DNA of 41,811 bases from CAZIAK01 sp964537035. Lineage in GTDB: Bacteria > Planctomycetota > B15-G4. The notes below the pieces were generated by a model that was not told the DNA's origin, ran no database searches, and was given only the letters and a program-made list of their open reading frames with translations. Position numbers and translations under genes: made by a program. Every line of letters starts with the position of its first letter. The stretch's first letter is position 1. This document shows positions 25,359 to 34,281 of this stretch, piece by piece. Location of the stretch: assembly GCA_964537035.1 (NCBI GenBank), contig CAZIAK010000040.1, positions 1 to 41,811 on the forward strand, read 5' to 3'.

Positions 25359-26711
25359 TCAGAGCAGGGCAAAGGCTGCCATGTAGACGAGCAGGGAAGC
25401 CGCCATGACGGTCAGGCTGTAGCCCAGGATGTCTCGCGCCTTCAGGCCCGTGATGCCCAGCAAGGCCAGGGCCCAGAAGGGCTGAGCCATGTTGGTCCAT
25501 TCGTCGCCGTAGCTGAGGGCCATGATGGCTCGGGGCAGGGACAGGCCCAGCTCCGTGGCGGCCTCGGTGACGATGGTGCCCTGCACGGCCCACTGGCCAC
25601 CGCCCGACGGCACGAACAGGTTGACCAGTCCCGCGGATGAAAAGGTGACCATGTCGAAGGACCACTGCAGGGGCAGGCCCCACCCGGCGATCCCCTGGCT
25701 CATCTCTACGGAGCCTTCGGCCATGAGCTGCACCAGCCCGCTGGCCTCGAGCACGCCGAGGATGCCGAAGTAGAACGGGAACTGCAGCAGGATGCCCCCG
25801 GCCTCGGTCACCGACCCGCCAAAGGCCCGGCCGTAGCGCTGGGGCGTGCCATAGAGGGCCAGGCCCGCCAGGAGCAAGAACAGGATCATGGTGTCGAGAC
25901 CGATGGCCTGCCACCAGTGGTCCACGGCGGTGCGCTGGGTCCACAGGGCCAGGCCACCCAGGGTCACGATGAACAGACCGAGCAGCCGGCCGAGGGCGGG
26001 GTGTCGCTCGACGTCCCCTGCCTCGCCACCAGTGTTGGTCTGTGCAGGCAGGGGCTGCAGCACCCGCTCGCTCTCCGGGGTGGCCATGCGGCTCAACAAC
26101 CAGGGCACGAAGACGAGCAGGGCGCCGGTCAGCCCCAGGTTGAGTGCTGAGAGCAGGGTCTGGTCGATGGGGACGCCGGGCCCCCCGCCTGGCAGTCCTT
26201 CGGTGACCTTCAGCGGCGCGCTGCCGGAGAAGCCGCCGTGCCAGGTCATCATCCCCGCGTAGCCCGCGGCGCCGACCAGGGCGTAGTTCAGTGGGCGACC
26301 CGTCTCTCGGGCCCGGTCGCCGATGGCTCGGGCCAGCATGGCGCCGATGATCAACCCGAAACCCCAGTTGGCCAGCCCCGCAGCCATGGCCACGAAGGCC
26401 GTCAGCGCGGCCGCCGAGCCGCTGCTCTCAGGGAGGGACGCCAGGCGCGCCAACAGGCCATGGACCAGGGGCGCCCGAGCGAGCGCTGCCCCCGCCACCA
26501 GGATCAGAGCCATCTGAGTCGTGAAGGCCAGGGTGCCAGGGCTGGCGAAACGCGCGAACCAGCCTTCGGCCAAGGCGCTCACGCTGGGCTCGTCCATGAC
26601 CACCCAACCCAGGGCTGCGGCGAGAGCGGTCAGGCCGAGGGCGATGACGAAGGGGTCAGGGACCACACGCTGGGCCCAATCCGCCATGCGGGCAGAGAGG
26701 CGAGCTAGCAA
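25359..26711 (-). CDS. Short-chain fatty acid transporter, AtoE family
   Basis: The 450-residue polytopic inner-membrane protein has about ten or more hydrophobic segments. It carries the AtoE/SCFA-transporter features: VVPDPFVIALGLTALAA near the start, ANWGFGLIIGAMLAR, MMTWHGGFSGSAPL, and near the C-terminus VPSGGGQWAVQGTIV and SYGDEWTNMAQPFWALALLG. The family is associated with uptake of short-chain fatty acids such as butyrate or acetoacetate. The start chosen is TTG at 26711, which has GAGGAG eight bases upstream; an ATG at 26765 would extend it by 18 residues and an ATG at 26687 would trim it. A TAGACT hexamer on the coding strand at 26738-26743 is a possible -10. It is divergent from the glycosidase gene. 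Confidence 0.88.
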   Translation of the reverse strand: MLARLSARMADWAQRVVPDPFVIALGLTALAAALGWVVMDEPSVSALAEGWFARFASPGTLAFTTQMALILVAGAALARAPLVHGLLARLASLPESSGSAAALTAFVAMAAGLANWGFGLIIGAMLARAIGDRARETGRPLNYALVGAAGYAGMMTWHGGFSGSAPLKVTEGLPGGGPGVPIDQTLLSALNLGLTGALLVFVPWLLSRMATPESERVLQPLPAQTNTGGEAGDVERHPALGRLLGLFIVTLGGLALWTQRTAVDHWWQAIGLDTMILFLLLAGLALYGTPQRYGRAFGGSVTEAGGILLQFPFYFGILGVLEASGLVQLMAEGSVEMSQGIAGWGLPLQWSFDMVTFSSAGLVNLFVPSGGGQWAVQGTIVTEAATELGLSLPRAIMALSYGDEWTNMAQPFWALALLGITGLKARDILGYSLTVMAASLLVYMAAFALL

Positions 26712-26820
26712 AGGGGCGTCTCCTCGGGGTGCGGCGCAGTCTAACGGAGCGAGGGAGCCCGGCACGACCTGCGCCTCCCGGGCACAGCAAGAGAGGCACC
26801 GAGGTGGACCGTGGCGGCGG

Positions 26821-26826
26821 TATCAT
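26821..26826 (+). promoter_or_regulatory. Candidate -10 element for the glycosidase gene
   Basis: TATCAT matches TATAAT at 5 of 6 bases and lies 7 bases before the ATG at 26834. There is no good -35 and no ribosome-binding site, so the transcript may be leaderless. Prediction only. Confidence 0.35.
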
Positions 26827-26833
26827 CCCGCCG

Positions 26834-29800
26834 ATGCGAAAACGTCTCGGGTCTCTCGTGTTCTTGCTGGTGTTCTGCTGCGCCGCTCCCCCACAGCTTT
26901 GGGCCCAGACCTGGGGCCTACCCCAAGACAATGAACCCGGGGCCGGGCCCACTGACAAGCTGGGTGTCAGCCCTCACGCCCCTCTTGGCGAGGGCGAAGA
27001 TGAGTCGACCGCCGTCTCGCTCAACGGCGACTGGGAGCTGTTGCTCGACCCCCACAACGACGGCGGGCCGCGGCGCCTCGCATTGGGCAGGGAGCAGGCC
27101 TGGGCGTCGGCGCTCTCCGTGGCCGTCCCCGGCGTGTTGGAGCAGCTGCCGGAGAGCGCTGGCTACGACGGCGTGGTCTGGTATCGGCGGCTCGTCCCCA
27201 CCACGCCCACGCCGGCGCGACCACAGCGCCTGCTGCTGGAGTTCGGCTCGGCCAACTACCGGGCCGACGTCTGGCTGGGCGGCGACTACCTGGGCCGTCA
27301 CGACGGCTCGGACAGCCCCTTCGCCTTCGATGTGAGCGGACGTCTCGACGCGCCGGAGACAGCGCTCGTCGTCCGTGTGGTCGACCCCGGCCACGAGAAG
27401 ATCGACGGCCTGGTGCTGGGGGCCCTGCCCCACGCGAAGGAGTCGTGGTACTTCAACTACGGCGGCCTCACCGGTGCCGTCTCCCTGCGCAGCGCTGACC
27501 TCGTCGAAGTGTTCGCCCCCACCGTCGACTGGCGACCCGATGGCACGGCCAGCCTGCGCCTGTCGCTGATCAACCGCAGCGAGGCGTCCCGAGAGGTCCG
27601 ACTCGCCGCAGGACTGGGCGTGAGCGGCGCCGAACTCGGCGACTGGGATCAGAGCCGTCGCCCGCCGAGCAAGGCGCCCATGGTGGCTGCCGCCGGCAAG
27701 GGTGGCTTCAGCACCCTCGCCGTCACTGCCCAGCCAGGACGCACCACGGTGACCCTGCCCCTGGCCTCGCTCTCCGCACTGCAACCGTGGCATCCGAGCA
27801 ACCCCGTGCTGCACGAGCTGCAGCTGCTGCTCACCGACGCCGGGCACCGTCGCTTGACCGCGCACTCGGTGGGCTTGCGCCACTTCACCGTGGACGGCGA
27901 TCACTTCGTGCTCAACGGTGAGCCGATCTACCTGCGCGGCGTGCTCTACCAGCCCTACTATCCCCAGGGCTTGGCCAATCCACCGTCGCAAGAATGGCTG
28001 CGCAGCGAGCTGCAGGCCATCAAGGACGCTGGCTTCAATCTGGTGCGCGCACACATCCGGGTCATGCAGCCGGTCTACGCCTTGTGCGATGAGCTGGGCT
28101 TGTTGGTGCAGGCCGAGCCCACCCTGGGCTGGATCACCGTGCGCAACAAGCACACCTTGCCCGCCGTGGACCTTGCCCTGCAGACACTTGCCGACGCAGT
28201 CGCCGCACATCCGTCGGTGGTGATCGTCGGGATACTCAACGAGATGTCCGGCGAGCTGTACACCGAGACCCGCAGGTTGTTGCGCGATGCCGCCCTGCTC
28301 ATGCCCGAGCTGTTGGTCTTCGACGACTCGGGTTCGTGGCAAGGCAGCGCCCACTACATCGCGCCGGGCACTGAAGAGCCTGTCCCCTTCGACGACCTGC
28401 ACGTCTACCGCTCCTGGCCGTGGACAGAGACCGACCTCGACTTCGCAGCCCACCTCGGCGCCGACACCGAGCGGCTGATCTACGTCTCCGAGTACGGCTA
28501 CGGCGGCTTGCCAAACTACGACGTGACCGCCGGCTTCGCAGGCTTCGAGTTCTTGGAGGACGGTCAGCTCGCCCTGGCCGATGCCGCGGCAGCCCAGGCC
28601 GACATCGATCGCGACCGCCTGCAGGGGCAGATCGACACCTTGGACATGCTCTCCCACATGGGCGGACTCAACCAGGCCCGGGCCGCCGAGGTCATGGCCA
28701 CGGCCCTGCGCAGCAACCCGCGGGTCGCCGGGGACACCTACACCCAATGGCGCGACGCCGCCTGGGAGTGCGGAGCGGGGCTGACCGATCTCTGGGCCCG
28801 TCCCAAGCCAGCCTTGGCTGCGCTGTCGGCGCTCAATGCCTTGCCGGGCCGCCCCGAGAGCGATCACGTCACACGAGACGCCACGCCTCCCCCCCGTCTG
28901 CGCGCAGCGGTGGCGACGGGTGAGGTCATGGCGCTCACGGGCCGGGAGAACGAGCTGGTCCGTGAACTCGTCGCGCCCAGCCTCGCCCCCGGCGATGAAG
29001 GGCCGGGGGGCCTGGCGCCCGGTGACCAAAGACCGGGCGGCCCGGGGCTCACCAGCGCCGAGCCTGGCACCTTGCCCCGCCTCGTGGTCATGGGCCGACG
29101 CCCCGCCATGTGGGGAGAACTCGGCCTGGCCACCACGGTGCAACAGCTGCGCTTCGCCTACGAGGGCGGCGTGGTGCTCATGCTCGAGCCTCCGGACGCC
29201 GGTCATCCCTTCGACGCCTTCTTCTTCGGCTACGACGGCCTGGGACAAGTGGCCGCCCTGCCCTTCGATGTGGCCGCGCGCTCATCCCGCGGGCACTTCA
29301 TCGGACGACATCTGATCTTCGCAGCGGACTCCGTGCTGCTCGACGACCTGGGCCTGGACGTGCCCTTGATCGACGAGCGTCTCGCGGCCGCCTCTCCCCA
29401 CCGGGTGCTCGACGTACACGACGACCATGGCGCCGAGATCGCCCTCGACTGCCTCGACGGTTACGGGCTGTCTGTGGGCGCGGCGGTGCAGTCCGTGCCC
29501 TTCGGCAAGGGCCGCATCGTGCTCTCGACCCTGCGCTTCGACGACGACTCGCTGCAGCAGCCCATGGTCGTGCGTTTGTTGGAGAACGTGGTGCGCTACG
29601 CGGCGGATCAAGCCGCGTCCTTGCCGCCCACGCACGACATCGCAACACCCGCACCCGCACCCGAGTCTGACGTAGACGCCAACGCAGANNNNNNNNNNNN
29701 NNNNNNNNNNNNNNNNNNNNNNNNNNNNNNNNNNNNNNNNNNNNNNNNNNNNNNNNNNNNNNNNNNNNNNNNNNNNNNNNNNNNNNNNACGACATCGCAA

Positions 29801-30408
29801 CACCCGCACCCGCACCCGAGTCTGACGTAGACGCCAACGCAGAAGCCAATGTGGCGACGCTCGTGGGACAGGCCGTTTGGCGATTGAAGATCTGGTTCGG
29901 CATGGCCGAGCGCTTGGCGGTGCAGACGTTCAACGGCATCCGTCCCCGCCGAAATGAGTTGCCCGCACTGCGAACCGTGACCACAGCCAAGATCGAGGGC
30001 TTGCTGGCAGTGATTCTCGGCGAAGCGCCCCGAGGGCAGGCCCTGCTGATGAACACCGCCGAGTCCGCCATGACCGGCGAGTTGGAGCTGTTCCTGCGCA
30101 AGGAGCTGGCCCTCAGCCGCGCCTTCTATCGCCCTGCCGAAACCGACCCAGCGCCGAGAGGCCTGGCTCAGACCCTGGCCGTGGGACGAGCCTACGCCCT
30201 CAGTCTGGTAGAGCAGCGCAAGGGCAACGCGGCCGCTGCGCTGGAGAAGCTGCGCGAGGCACAAGTGCTGGTCGCGGCCCTCGACGGAGAAGCGACCACC
30301 GCACCTGGCGAGGCAAACAACGACGTGCCACTCGACACAGCCAAGACAACGCCCGAGAGCTCAGGCGACGACGGCGCAACCGACAGTACCCACGACCAGA
30401 AACGATAA
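26834..30408 (+). CDS. Secreted glycoside hydrolase family 2 enzyme with GATase-like domain, interrupted by a scaffold gap
   Basis: The signal peptide MRKRLGSLVFLLVFCCAAPPQ is followed by a GH2 sugar-binding jelly-roll (about 60-220, ALVVRVVDPG), an Ig-like sandwich (about 225-350) and a TIM barrel (about 355-600). The general acid/base is Glu470 in VGILNEMSG and the nucleophile is Glu553 in VSEYGYGG. Residues about 765-950 look like a glutamine-amidotransferase-like domain (GKGRIVLSTLRF ... RLLENVVRYAA), and a helical tail follows. The 100-N gap (29689-29788) is flanked by the same 55 bp. Removing gap and duplicate joins 29688 to 29844 in frame, giving one protein of 1139 aa ending TAA at 30408. 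Start ATG at 26834. Substrate unknown; beta-galactoside or beta-glucuronide are family options. Confidence 0.8.
29634..29688. repeat. 55-bp sequence duplicated across the scaffold gap (left copy)
   Basis: Begins ACGACATCGCAACACCC and is identical over 55 bases to 29789-29843. It abuts the N-run directly. Best read as an unmerged contig overlap, not a biological repeat. Confidence 0.9.
29689..29788. other. Assembly gap of 100 N
   Basis: Exactly 100 unknown bases, a conventional filler length, between two copies of the same 55 bp. The true distance is probably zero or negative. Confidence 0.97.
29789..29843. repeat. 55-bp sequence duplicated across the scaffold gap (right copy)
   Basis: Identical to 29634-29688. 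The sequence that follows (from 29844) continues the glycosidase reading frame once this copy and the N-run are removed. Confidence 0.9.
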
Positions 30409-30456
30409 GAGACAGACAGCAGGCCATCCGGTCAGGACCCGCCAGCGACTTCGTTC

Positions 30457-31146
30457 CTAACGAGACGCCCTCTTCCGGTCTCTGATCTCCCGGCCCAACC
30501 AGAGGGTCTCATCCTGCAGGTCATAGACGTGCTGGTACTCCTCCCATGGAATCTCAGCGCGTTTGATCAAGCGCCTCCCGTCGTCAAGATTCACAGCCCT
30601 TGAGACGCTCCCGAGACCGAAGCTGGGAGTGGCGTCGGGATAAGTGAGGTCTCCCGAAATGGGAGCTTCTATGATTTCCTGCTCGTACAGACCACGTTCA
30701 AAGACGTCGTCGATGGCCTGGGGCAGTAGCTCAAAGTACTCGGTTTCCACATGATGCTTGGCCAGCACGAGTTCCTCCATGCTCGCCTCGGCGTAGCGCA
30801 GCTCGAAGAGGTTTGGATCAACGAACAACCTGTGGGTGTTACTTCCCCGCGGGACATGAGGAAGGTCGAGGCCACTCTCAGCCGCCTGGGCAGCGCCATC
30901 TCCGGTCTCAGCCACAGCCAAAACAGCCACTGTCCCTCTCGGCGCCAGCGGTTGCACAACCTGCTCCATTGCAGCCGGGAGCACGAGGTCTGGGTGCGCG
31001 TTCTCGTCGATGACAATCCGTGGAACAACTGCCCTTGGCTCGCTGCTGTCACCCGATGCTGGGTTGCCGTCATCGAGCCAGACTAGCGTGACAACCCCAA
31101 CGCCAATACAGAGCAGAATGGGGATCAAGACAACTCTGCTTGACAT
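30457..31146 (-). CDS. Exported or membrane-anchored protein of unknown function
   Basis: Not recognised. The 229-residue protein has an N-terminal hydrophobic segment (about 5-23, VVLIPILLCIGVGVVTLVWL) that is either a signal peptide or an anchor. A low-complexity stretch and a charged, helix-rich domain (about 110-229, with LFELRYAEASMEELVLAKHHVETEYFELL split over several helices) follow. The ATG at 31146 has a very strong GAGGAGGT five bases upstream, which decides the start. It convergently faces the glycosidase gene with 48 bp between and lies 77 bp after the small Cys-rich gene in the same direction, so the two may be co-transcribed. Base composition looks less GC-rich than in the neighbouring genes. 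Confidence 0.7.
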   Translation of the reverse strand: MSSRVVLIPILLCIGVGVVTLVWLDDGNPASGDSSEPRAVVPRIVIDENAHPDLVLPAAMEQVVQPLAPRGTVAVLAVAETGDGAAQAAESGLDLPHVPRGSNTHRLFVDPNLFELRYAEASMEELVLAKHHVETEYFELLPQAIDDVFERGLYEQEIIEAPISGDLTYPDATPSFGLGSVSRAVNLDDGRRLIKRAEIPWEEYQHVYDLQDETLWLGREIRDRKRASR

Positions 31147-31223
31147 CTTTACCTCCTCTATTCCGGCAACAGCTCTGAACCTAGCCCGAATGCGAGCCGA
31201 AGCACGTCGCTCGCCCACGGGCA

Positions 31224-31622
31224 CTACTCTGGACAAGAGCCACAGTCACAGACAACGCCACCAAAGGCAGATCCTGAGATTCCACACCCTCCGAAACGCT
31301 TTTCGAACTTCCCATCGCATTCTAAGTCGCCGCTGCTTGCCTCGATGATTGGAGGTACCCCAGGGCAGTTGAGAGAAGCATAGAACGTATACGCGCATCC
31401 CTCGCAATTGCCGTCCACTGAGTCACACATGATGAACACTGTAGTGCTGTAGCAACCGGGGCACCCTACGACAACCTCCTGCTTGCTGGCAGAACATGCG
31501 CCCTCACTGACCAACAAGGGCGTGGAGGCCAGATCACTGGAGGTCAGAAACAGGGTGAGCAGCAGACTGAACCCACCAAGCCCCCACCCCAGGAACAACC
31601 TCATTCCAAATCGCGGTTTCAC
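31224..31622 (-). CDS. Small secreted cysteine-rich protein (12 Cys)
   Basis: Not recognised. The 132-residue protein has an N-terminal basic stretch and signal-like hydrophobic segment (LFLGWGLGGFSLLLTLFL), followed by a compact domain with 12 cysteines in patterns such as GCPGC, CEGC and CDCGSC. An even number of Cys in a small exported domain suggests six disulfides or metal sites. The start is GTG at 31622, with AGGAGG eight bases upstream; the GTG at 31628 is too close to that site. The gene precedes the unknown 229-aa gene on the same strand. Composition is less GC-rich than in the surrounding genes, which may mean recent acquisition or simply a lineage-specific gene. Confidence 0.7.
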   Translation of the reverse strand: MKPRFGMRLFLGWGLGGFSLLLTLFLTSSDLASTPLLVSEGACSASKQEVVVGCPGCYSTTVFIMCDSVDGNCEGCAYTFYASLNCPGVPPIIEASSGDLECDGKFEKRFGGCGISGSAFGGVVCDCGSCPE

Positions 31623-31720
31623 GATCACTCCCTCCTCGCGTTGAAAACCCAGCAGTGCTTACTCGTATGAAAACGAGGACACACTTCTACAAGCGCAGCT
31701 TGCCACAAAGGGGGGGGGCG

Positions 31721-32710
31721 TCAAGCCGGTCCCAGGCAGTCGATGGACGTGGCTTTCAGCAAGGCCAGCACCTCTACGCCAGGAGCCAGCCCCAGCTCGG
31801 CCACCGCCTCGGGGGTGAGCGTGGCCACCAGTCCCGCGACGGCCAGGGACACCAGCACGAAGCCTCCCGCGGGGGTCAGGTCGACCACCTGCGTCGACAG
31901 CACGTTGCGGGCGGACAGCGCGTGGGGCAGCGCTCGGGCCAGCAGGATGTCGTGGGCATAGATGGCCAGGCGCACCCGTCCCGACGTGCCCTCGGGCAGG
32001 GACAAGCGCAGCTCCACGCCATCGACGGTCACCTGCTCGGGGCCGCAGACGTCGGCTTCGAGATGGTTGTCCACGTGGGTCTCGCCGGCGCGGAGCAGCG
32101 AGTGGGCCGGGCCCGTGGCCAGCACTCGCCCACCTTCCAGCCGAAGGGCCTGATCGGCCAGCCCCACCACTTCGTCGGCCAGGTGACTGACCAGCACCAC
32201 GGGCACGTCGAACCGTCGACGGACGGTGTGGATCAGCGACAGGGCGGCGCGGCGACGTTGGGCGTCGAGTCCGGCGAAGGGTTCGTCGAGCAAGAGCAAG
32301 TCTGGGCGACTGGTCAGCGCACGGCCGAGAGCTACCCGCCGCCGCTCACCGCCGGAGAGATGCGCGACTCGGCGATCGAGCAGGGGCAGCAGGTCGAGAG
32401 CCTGGGCCACCTCTTCGATGCCCTCGGCCCGGGGCGAATAGGCCAGGTTGGCGGCCACGTCGAGATGGGGAAAGAGCAGGCTATCCTGCGTCACCCAGCC
32501 GAGCTTGCGTTGGTGCAGGGGCAGCGAGCTCAGGTCTCGACCGTTGATCAGGACCTTGCCCGGGAGCACGCCCGCCAGCACTTCGAGCAACGTCGACTTG
32601 CCGCAGCCGCTCGGCCCCACCACCGCAAGAGCCTCCGCCTCACAGTCGATGTCCACAGAGAGTTCGAAACTCGACGAGCGGTTCACCGTCGCTTGCAGCT
32701 GCAGCCTCAC
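31721..32710 (-). CDS. modC: Molybdate ABC transporter ATP-binding protein ModC
   Basis: The 329-residue ABC ATPase has Walker A GPSGCGKST (about 32-40), a Q-loop in GWVTQDSLLFPHL, signature LSGGERRRVALGRAL, Walker B LLLLDEPFAGLD, and H-loop VLVSHLADEV. The C-terminal part (about 225-329, RVRLAIYAHDILLA and ATLTPEAVAELGLAPG) is the TOBE/Mop domain typical of ModC, which senses or binds molybdate. It overlaps modB by 4 bp. It powers import through ModB of molybdate delivered by ModA. Tungstate is the main alternative substrate. A run of nine G lies just after the stop (31710-31718). Confidence 0.93.
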   Translation of the reverse strand: MRLQLQATVNRSSSFELSVDIDCEAEALAVVGPSGCGKSTLLEVLAGVLPGKVLINGRDLSSLPLHQRKLGWVTQDSLLFPHLDVAANLAYSPRAEGIEEVAQALDLLPLLDRRVAHLSGGERRRVALGRALTSRPDLLLLDEPFAGLDAQRRRAALSLIHTVRRRFDVPVVLVSHLADEVVGLADQALRLEGGRVLATGPAHSLLRAGETHVDNHLEADVCGPEQVTVDGVELRLSLPEGTSGRVRLAIYAHDILLARALPHALSARNVLSTQVVDLTPAGGFVLVSLAVAGLVATLTPEAVAELGLAPGVEVLALLKATSIDCLGPA

Positions 32711-33378
32711 CGGTCGAGCTCCAGGCGACGACGGTGGCGCTCCATGAGCCAGTGGTAGGTCAGCACCGCGCCCACACCCAGCACCACGGAGGCCACGGTG
32801 AGCATCAGCACCTCCTGCTCTGCTCCCGGTACATCGAGAGCCGCATGCACAGCGAGGGGGATGGTCTCGGTCTCGCCCACAACGTGCCCGGCGAGAACGA
32901 TCGTCGCGCCGAACTCACCCAGGGCCCGGGCGAAGGCCAGCACCGTGCCCGCCGCCACGCCGGGCCAGGCCAGGGGCATGGTCACCCTCCAGAAGGTCTG
33001 CCAGGGCGAGCGCCCGAGGGCCGCGGACATCTGCTCCAGGCGCACGTCTACCGAACGAAAGGCCACGGACACGAGCATGACCAGCAGGGGGAAGCCCACC
33101 ACTCCAGCGGCCACCACTGCGCCGAGCCAGTGAAAGGCCACGGGCAGGCCCGCGGATTCGAGCGCCGTCCCGAGGGCGCGCTTGGGCGAGAAGAGCAGCA
33201 GCAGCAGATAGCCGGTGACCACCGGGGGCATGACGAGCGGCAACAACGTCAGGCCATGAAGCGCGGTGCGCCCGGGCCACCGTGTGCGGGTCAGAACCCA
33301 CGCCGTGGCCACGGCAGGCGGCAAGGCCAACAACGTCGCCACGGTGGCCACGGCGAGAGATTGCCAGACCGCGTTCAT
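32707..33378 (-). CDS. modB: Molybdate ABC transporter permease ModB
   Basis: The 223-residue permease has about five to six membrane segments. The family-typical LPLVMPPVVTGYLLLLLFSP and the EAA-loop region SAALGRSPWQTFWRVTMPLAWPG contact ModC, and FARALGEFGATIVLAGH is the characteristic ModB/CysT segment. The start at ATG 33378 overlaps the modA stop as ATGA; an in-frame ATG at 33423 would lie inside modA and is less likely. It forms the membrane channel of the molybdate importer. Confidence 0.92.
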   Translation of the reverse strand: MNAVWQSLAVATVATLLALPPAVATAWVLTRTRWPGRTALHGLTLLPLVMPPVVTGYLLLLLFSPKRALGTALESAGLPVAFHWLGAVVAAGVVGFPLLVMLVSVAFRSVDVRLEQMSAALGRSPWQTFWRVTMPLAWPGVAAGTVLAFARALGEFGATIVLAGHVVGETETIPLAVHAALDVPGAEQEVLMLTVASVVLGVGAVLTYHWLMERHRRRLELDR

Positions 33379-34121
33379 GGCAACACCACGAAGCCCAGCT
33401 CGGCGGCGCGGTCGAGCATCCACGGCGCACTCAGTGCGTCATAGAGCGGCCGGCCGCGGGGACGAAGCAGAGCCGCCTCGTAGCGAAGGGGATGGCCGTC
33501 GCTCTCATCCCACAACGCCACCACACGCACACCTGGGTCGAGGGCGGCGTCCGTAGCGTAGACCACGCCCGCCTGTACCGCCCCGCTGGAGACGATGGCC
33601 AAGGTCGCCCGGGCATGACTGCCCCGCACCACCCGCTCGGGCAGACCGACGCCCCTGGCCAGCAGCGCCTCTCTCGCGTAGCGCCCCAGAGGCACGCCCT
33701 CGGCGGCCATGGCCAGGCTGCTCGCCTCGCCGGGTGCGATCTCAGGCCCATCGCTGGGCACCACCCAGGCCAGGCGGTTGCCCAGCCAGCTGCCCCGCTC
33801 GATCGTGTCGAGCACGGACACCCATTGCTCGTCGGCGCTCAGAAAGACGTCGCCGGGCCCGCCCATGGCCAGCTGCCGGGAGAGGGTCGACGAGCTGCCC
33901 AGACGGACGGTCACCCGCTGTCCCGTGCGGGCCTCGAAACCCTCGGCGAGATGGCCGGCCAGATCGCCCAAGCTGGAGGCCGCGACCAGCTCGAGGGCGC
34001 CAGGCCCTGGCTCGGCACAGGCAGGCAGGCAGGCCATGACCACGAGCAGCCCGGCCAAGACCGCAAACCCCGCCTGCGATCGACGGGCAACCCAGAGAAT
34101 CAGGGGGATTCGGCCTCTCAT
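33375..34121 (-). CDS. modA: Molybdate-binding protein ModA, probable lipoprotein
   Basis: The 248-residue periplasmic solute-binding protein has an N-terminal signal with lipobox LPAC near residue 35, followed by ELVAASSLGDLAGHLAEGFE and the oxyanion-binding SSSTLSRQLAMGGPGDVFLSADEQWV, both ModA hallmarks. GAVQAGVVYATDAAL is also typical. The lipidated N-terminus suggests anchoring to a membrane. It is the first gene of modABC. The ATG at 34121 has no Shine-Dalgarno sequence but is 9 bases after a TAGACT hexamer, so the message may be almost leaderless. Confidence 0.92.
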   Translation of the reverse strand: MRGRIPLILWVARRSQAGFAVLAGLLVVMACLPACAEPGPGALELVAASSLGDLAGHLAEGFEARTGQRVTVRLGSSSTLSRQLAMGGPGDVFLSADEQWVSVLDTIERGSWLGNRLAWVVPSDGPEIAPGEASSLAMAAEGVPLGRYAREALLARGVGLPERVVRGSHARATLAIVSSGAVQAGVVYATDAALDPGVRVVALWDESDGHPLRYEAALLRPRGRPLYDALSAPWMLDRAAELGFVVLP

Positions 34122-34130
34122 GGCCGCGGC

Positions 34131-34136
34131 AGTCTA
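34131..34136 (-). promoter_or_regulatory. Candidate extended -10 element of the modABC promoter
   Basis: TAGACT on the minus strand, preceded by TGC as in extended -10 promoters, 9 bases upstream of the modA ATG. No convincing -35 or ModE box is visible. Confidence 0.35.
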
Positions 34137-34281
34137 GCAACCTTCCGGGCGAGAGCCCCACGCCGAGCAGGCCACATCACGGCGCATTCCTCGTAGGCCA
34201 CGAGCAAGCCCCAATCCCCTCGTGGCGACGCTCTACGACGATCGGTAGGATGCCGCGCTGCGCTCCTTGGAAACCGCCGAC

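Noticed and set aside
26918..29248. Long minus-strand open frame opposite the glycosidase gene
   Set aside because: The plus strand carries signal peptide and GH2 catalytic motifs; the antisense product is Gln/His/Gly-rich without any motif.
29634..29843. True direct repeat or mobile element target duplication around the gap
   Set aside because: Copies touch an exact 100-N filler and there is no element between them; an assembly overlap explains all.
29851..30408. Separate 185-aa gene starting with GTG after the gap
   Set aside because: It lies in frame with the glycosidase once the duplicated 55 bp is collapsed, so it is the C-terminus of that gene.
31662..31677. CTCGT/ACGAG inverted repeat upstream of the Cys-rich gene as an operator
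   Set aside because: Arms are only 5 bp and no regulator is linked; could be chance.
31710..31718. Run of nine G as a phase-variable tract
   Set aside because: It lies just downstream of the modC stop and not within a gene or clear promoter, so no phase-variation effect can be supported.
34137..34281. FMN riboswitch upstream of ribH
   Set aside because: None of the conserved RFN segments is present; only a 7-bp inverted repeat (34198-34204 with 34219-34225) was found.
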